Assembly (NCBI GenBank): GCA_964275585.1
Contig: CAXYCJ010000015.1
Span: 1-64,000, forward strand
Length of the DNA stretch: 64,000 nt
Direction of reading: 5' to 3'
Origin: D2472 sp964275585
Lineage (GTDB): Bacteria > Pseudomonadota > Gammaproteobacteria > Magnimaribacterales > D2472
The position numbers and the translations under genes are program-made. The notes beneath the pieces are model-generated. The model worked only from the letters and a program-made list of their open reading frames with translations. It was not told the DNA's origin and did not search any database. Below are positions 61,723 through 64,000 of the stretch, piece after piece (position 1 is the stretch's first letter; each line of letters starts with the position of its first letter).

Positions 61723-62457
61723 CTACTTAGCCTGGTGAATTGCCACTACACCATTGACCAGATTATAAAACTTGCACTTCTCAAATCCAGAATCCACAAT
61801 CATTTCTTTTAACTCCTCCTGAGCCGGATGCATTCTTATAGACTCTGCAAGATACTTGTAACTATCCTTATCATCAACAAATAAGTGACCAAGTTTTGGA
61901 ATAATATTAAAAGAATACCAGTCATACATTTTTGAAAAAAGAGAATTTGTTGGCTTAGAAAATTCTAGAATTAATAAGATGCCGCCTGGTTTTAAAACTC
62001 TTTTCATCTCCATTAGACCGGCTTGCTTGTCAGTAAAGTTACGAAGTCCAAACCCAATAGTTACCAAATCAAATACACTATCTTGATAGGGAAGCACTTC
62101 TCCTGAAGCAAGAGCAAAAGAACAGTTTCGATAGAAATTTTCATTAATTGCTCTCTCCTTACCAAGGGCGAGCATTGACTCATTAATATCGGTAACATGT
62201 ATTTTAGAGGACGCAAATTTTTGGCTAATTAATTTTGGAATATCAGCAGTTCCGCTTGCAATATCTAGTACTATTCCATTTTCTGATAATCCTGAGAGTT
62301 CCAACAGCATTCTTTTCCAAAGTCGATGCATACCAAATGACATGACATCATTCATTAAGTCATATTCTTCTGCCACTGAATGAAAGACATTACCAACTTT
62401 TTTAGCCTTTTCTGCCTTACTTACCTCTTCGAAACCAAAATATGTTTTATTGCTCAT
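61723..62457 (-). CDS. ubiE: Ubiquinone/menaquinone C-methyltransferase UbiE
   Basis: SAM-dependent C-methylation in quinone synthesis. It has KVGNVFHSVAEEYDLMNDVMSFGMHRLWKR near the N-terminus, LDIASGTADIP (SAM loop) near 64-74, and GFGLRNFTDKQAGLMEMKRVLKPGG near 132-156. The 244 residues match the family. It is followed one base later by ubiJ and overlaps rsgA by ATGA. Confidence 0.96.
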   Translation of the reverse strand: MSNKTYFGFEEVSKAEKAKKVGNVFHSVAEEYDLMNDVMSFGMHRLWKRMLLELSGLSENGIVLDIASGTADIPKLISQKFASSKIHVTDINESMLALGKERAINENFYRNCSFALASGEVLPYQDSVFDLVTIGFGLRNFTDKQAGLMEMKRVLKPGGILLILEFSKPTNSLFSKMYDWYSFNIIPKLGHLFVDDKDSYKYLAESIRMHPAQEELKEMIVDSGFEKCKFYNLVNGVVAIHQAK

Positions 62458-63326
62458 GAATTTACTGCGCTATTTAAAGTCATAAAATTATTGTAACGAC
62501 TTTGCTCAATATCACCATTATTTAAGCCATCCATAATCGCACAACCCTCATCATCCTGATGCCCACATTTTGGAAAAACGCACTTTAAAGCAAAATCATT
62601 AATTTCCTTAAACCCAGCAAGAATCTCTGCATGACTTAAGTGCTCTATTCCAATATCCCTGACACCTGGCGAATCAATAACTTTCATTTTATTATTTATT
62701 TCATATAGCGTTGAAACTGAGGTTGTATGAACCCCTTGATTGTTTGATAACTCCTTAGATAAAATTTGAGCTCCAGTTAATGCAGAGGTTAGAGTTGATT
62801 TACCAGAGCCAGAGTTTCCAACAAATATGCTAGTTTGATTGCTGAGATAAGCTTCCAACTCTTTTAAATTTGTTTGCAATTTTGCCGAGATTGTAAATGA
62901 AGGCACTGCTACACTTTCATAAAGATTTTTGAGAGTGCTAAATGCATCATCTGGTAAAGTATCAATTTTATTAAAAATGATAAATGGCTGAATGCCAGAT
63001 TGACGAGAAATAACGATCCACTTATCAATAAACTCTAGGCTTGTCTTGGGGTTAAATGTTACTAAAATCCCGATATGTGAAATATTTGCGGCTACAGCTT
63101 TTTTCACCCTATCTTTAGACTTATAAAGAGCAGTCTCACGATTTAAGCGTTTTATAATCATTGCCTGACAGTCATCTAGATCATCTAATTGCTCTATGAT
63201 GACGAAATCACCAACCACTAAATCAATCCTGCCTTGAATTTGACATTTAAAAGTTTGGTTCTCTCCAGCTACCTTGCATGTGTTAGAGTAGAACTCAATA
63301 ATTTGACCAGTTTGAACTTTTGACAT
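62454..63326 (-). CDS. rsgA: Ribosome small subunit-dependent GTPase RsgA
   Basis: Circularly permuted GTPase for 30S maturation. The N-terminal OB-fold is followed by G4 FNKID, then the P-loop GNSGSGKSTLTSAL and G3 DSPGVRDIG in permuted order, and a C-terminal zinc site CVFPKCGHQDDEGC. The ATG giving MSKVQ is preferred over a GTG six codons upstream (290 residues). Head-to-head with orn, a pairing also known from E. coli. Confidence 0.95.
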   Translation of the reverse strand: MSKVQTGQIIEFYSNTCKVAGENQTFKCQIQGRIDLVVGDFVIIEQLDDLDDCQAMIIKRLNRETALYKSKDRVKKAVAANISHIGILVTFNPKTSLEFIDKWIVISRQSGIQPFIIFNKIDTLPDDAFSTLKNLYESVAVPSFTISAKLQTNLKELEAYLSNQTSIFVGNSGSGKSTLTSALTGAQILSKELSNNQGVHTTSVSTLYEINNKMKVIDSPGVRDIGIEHLSHAEILAGFKEINDFALKCVFPKCGHQDDEGCAIMDGLNNGDIEQSRYNNFMTLNSAVNS

Positions 63327-63368
63327 CTTGGGCTCAAAATACACTATAGTTAAAATTTAACAACTTCT

Positions 63369-63914
63369 ATGTCTATTCAAAAATCAAACCAAAATCTTAT
63401 CTGGATAGATCTAGAGATGACGGGGCTTGATCCTGAAAAAGAAAGAATCATAGAAATGGCTACCATTATCACAGATAGCAATCTTACCATTGTTGCCGAA
63501 GGACCCAATTTAGTTATACATCAATCAAAAGAATTAATAGCAAATATGGATGAATGGAATACCAATCAACATGGAAGCACTGGTCTTACTAAAGCTGTTT
63601 CTGAAAGTAGCCTGACAGAGCAAGAAGCAGAGATTAAAACCTTAGAATTTATTTCAAAATATGTAGGTAATAAAAGATCGCCTATGTGTGGCAATACAGT
63701 CTCCCATGACAGACGATTTTTAGCTAAATATATGCCCAGCGTAGAATCTTATTTCCATTACAGGCATATAGATGTTTCGTCTGTTAAAGAATTAATTTCT
63801 AGATGGATGAATGATGCTCAAACGTTTGAAAAAAATGGATCACATAGAGCTAAAGATGACATCATAGACTCAATTAATGAGCTAAAGTTTTATAAACACA
63901 TGCTCTTTGATTAA
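63369..63914 (+). CDS. orn: Oligoribonuclease
   Basis: DEDDh 3'-5' exonuclease that clears di- and oligoribonucleotides. Exo I is IDLEMTGLDPEKERIIEMA near 13-31, Exo II has MCGNTVSHDRRFL near 107-119 and the HRAKDDIIDSI block near 158-168 is Exo III. The 181 residues are exactly the usual length. Its stop interlocks with that of the next gene on the opposite strand. Confidence 0.97.
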   Translation: MSIQKSNQNLIWIDLEMTGLDPEKERIIEMATIITDSNLTIVAEGPNLVIHQSKELIANMDEWNTNQHGSTGLTKAVSESSLTEQEAEIKTLEFISKYVGNKRSPMCGNTVSHDRRFLAKYMPSVESYFHYRHIDVSSVKELISRWMNDAQTFEKNGSHRAKDDIIDSINELKFYKHMLFD

Positions 63915-64000
63915 CCTTTCTTCTTTTCTATGACTAGTTTGTTTTTTTGAACTTTAAATATTTGGGTTGAAGAAATAGTTGAATCTACTTTTTGAAGTTC
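63911..64000 (-). CDS. C-terminal fragment of an unidentified protein, possibly LysM-ended
   Basis: Only the last 29 codons are in the window. The readable tail is ISSTQIFKVQKNKLVIEKKK plus a glycine, preceded by ELQKVDST. The pattern S-T-x-I/F-x-V-x-x-x-K-L-V-I resembles the end of a LysM repeat (as in AmiB-type amidases). The match is short. The stop shares TTAA with orn. Confidence 0.4.
   Translation of the reverse strand, partial: ELQKVDSTISSTQIFKVQKNKLVIEKKKG

Noticed and set aside
1..64000. tRNA, rRNA, CRISPR array, insertion sequence or prophage genes
   Set aside because: None seen: intergenic gaps are all shorter than about 220 bp, and no cloverleaf, direct-repeat array or transposase was recognised. 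A tRNAscan/Infernal run would settle small RNAs.

Overview
The window is a 64 kb piece of a compact, AT-rich gammaproteobacterial chromosome. Gene order supports the class: parB-parA-rsmG-mnmG-mnmE-yidC-yidD-rnpA-rpmH next to dnaA-dnaN-recF-gyrB (the pseudomonad-type origin region), lysA-dapF-DUF484-xerC-yigB, and ubiE-ubiJ-ubiB-tatABC. Genes are packed with very little spacing, many with ATGA overlaps and several convergent pairs with interlocked stop codons, and there are no mobile elements, CRISPR arrays, tRNA or rRNA genes. This looks like a streamlined, probably marine, aerobic heterotroph of the SAR86/oligotroph kind. That placement is inference from style and gene content, not from a phylogeny.

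Layout. 0-13.2 kb is the replication-origin neighbourhood. Chromosome partition, tRNA-modification and membrane-insertion genes lie on the minus strand and dnaA-dnaN-recF-gyrB on the plus strand. DnaA boxes lie between mnmG and mnmE and just upstream of dnaA, and a near-perfect parS site is embedded in the 3' end of recF. 13.2-23.7 kb holds lipid acyltransferases, a single-chain glycyl-tRNA synthetase, the TrkAH potassium system, fmt/def, purE, tsaC, hemF, aroE and a small zinc-ribbon protein. 23.9-32.1 kb is a complete aa3/caa3-type cytochrome c oxidase locus with its assembly factors and haem A synthesis genes (coxB-coxA-ctaG-coxC, surf1, ctaA, ctaB, sco). 32.1-37.7 kb holds an exported phosphatase, a quinone reductase, gshA, pckA and dsbB. 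37.8-44.9 kb carries polA, a TonB-C-domain protein, a Coq4-like protein, engB, cytochrome c4, a lipoprotein DsbA, a pseudoazurin and a UbiK-like protein. 44.9-49.1 kb is the yigB-xerC-DUF484-dapF-lysA block. 49.2-52.1 kb is the SAM cycle (sahH, metK) behind a probable SAM-II/SAM-V-class riboswitch and a short MetF-like leader ORF. 52.1-58.5 kb is tkt-pgk-fba (central carbon), dtd, an acyl-CoA dehydrogenase and a LOG-family protein. 58.5-63.3 kb is ubiE-ubiJ-ubiB-tatABC and rsgA, followed by orn and the tail of a gene that leaves the window.

How the genes fit together: an aerobic respiratory chain (caa3 oxidase, ubiquinone biosynthesis accessory proteins, c4 and pseudoazurin electron carriers), gluconeogenesis/lower glycolysis (pckA, pgk, class I aldolase, tkt), glutathione and periplasmic disulphide chemistry, and lysine/DAP and SAM metabolism. 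Points most worth a second look are the metK leader, a one-base frameshift in tkt, two origin-region genes (rsmG, rnpA) with no ATG/GTG/TTG start, the systematic 4-bp interlock of convergent stop codons, and a GyrB lacking the insert usual in its class.
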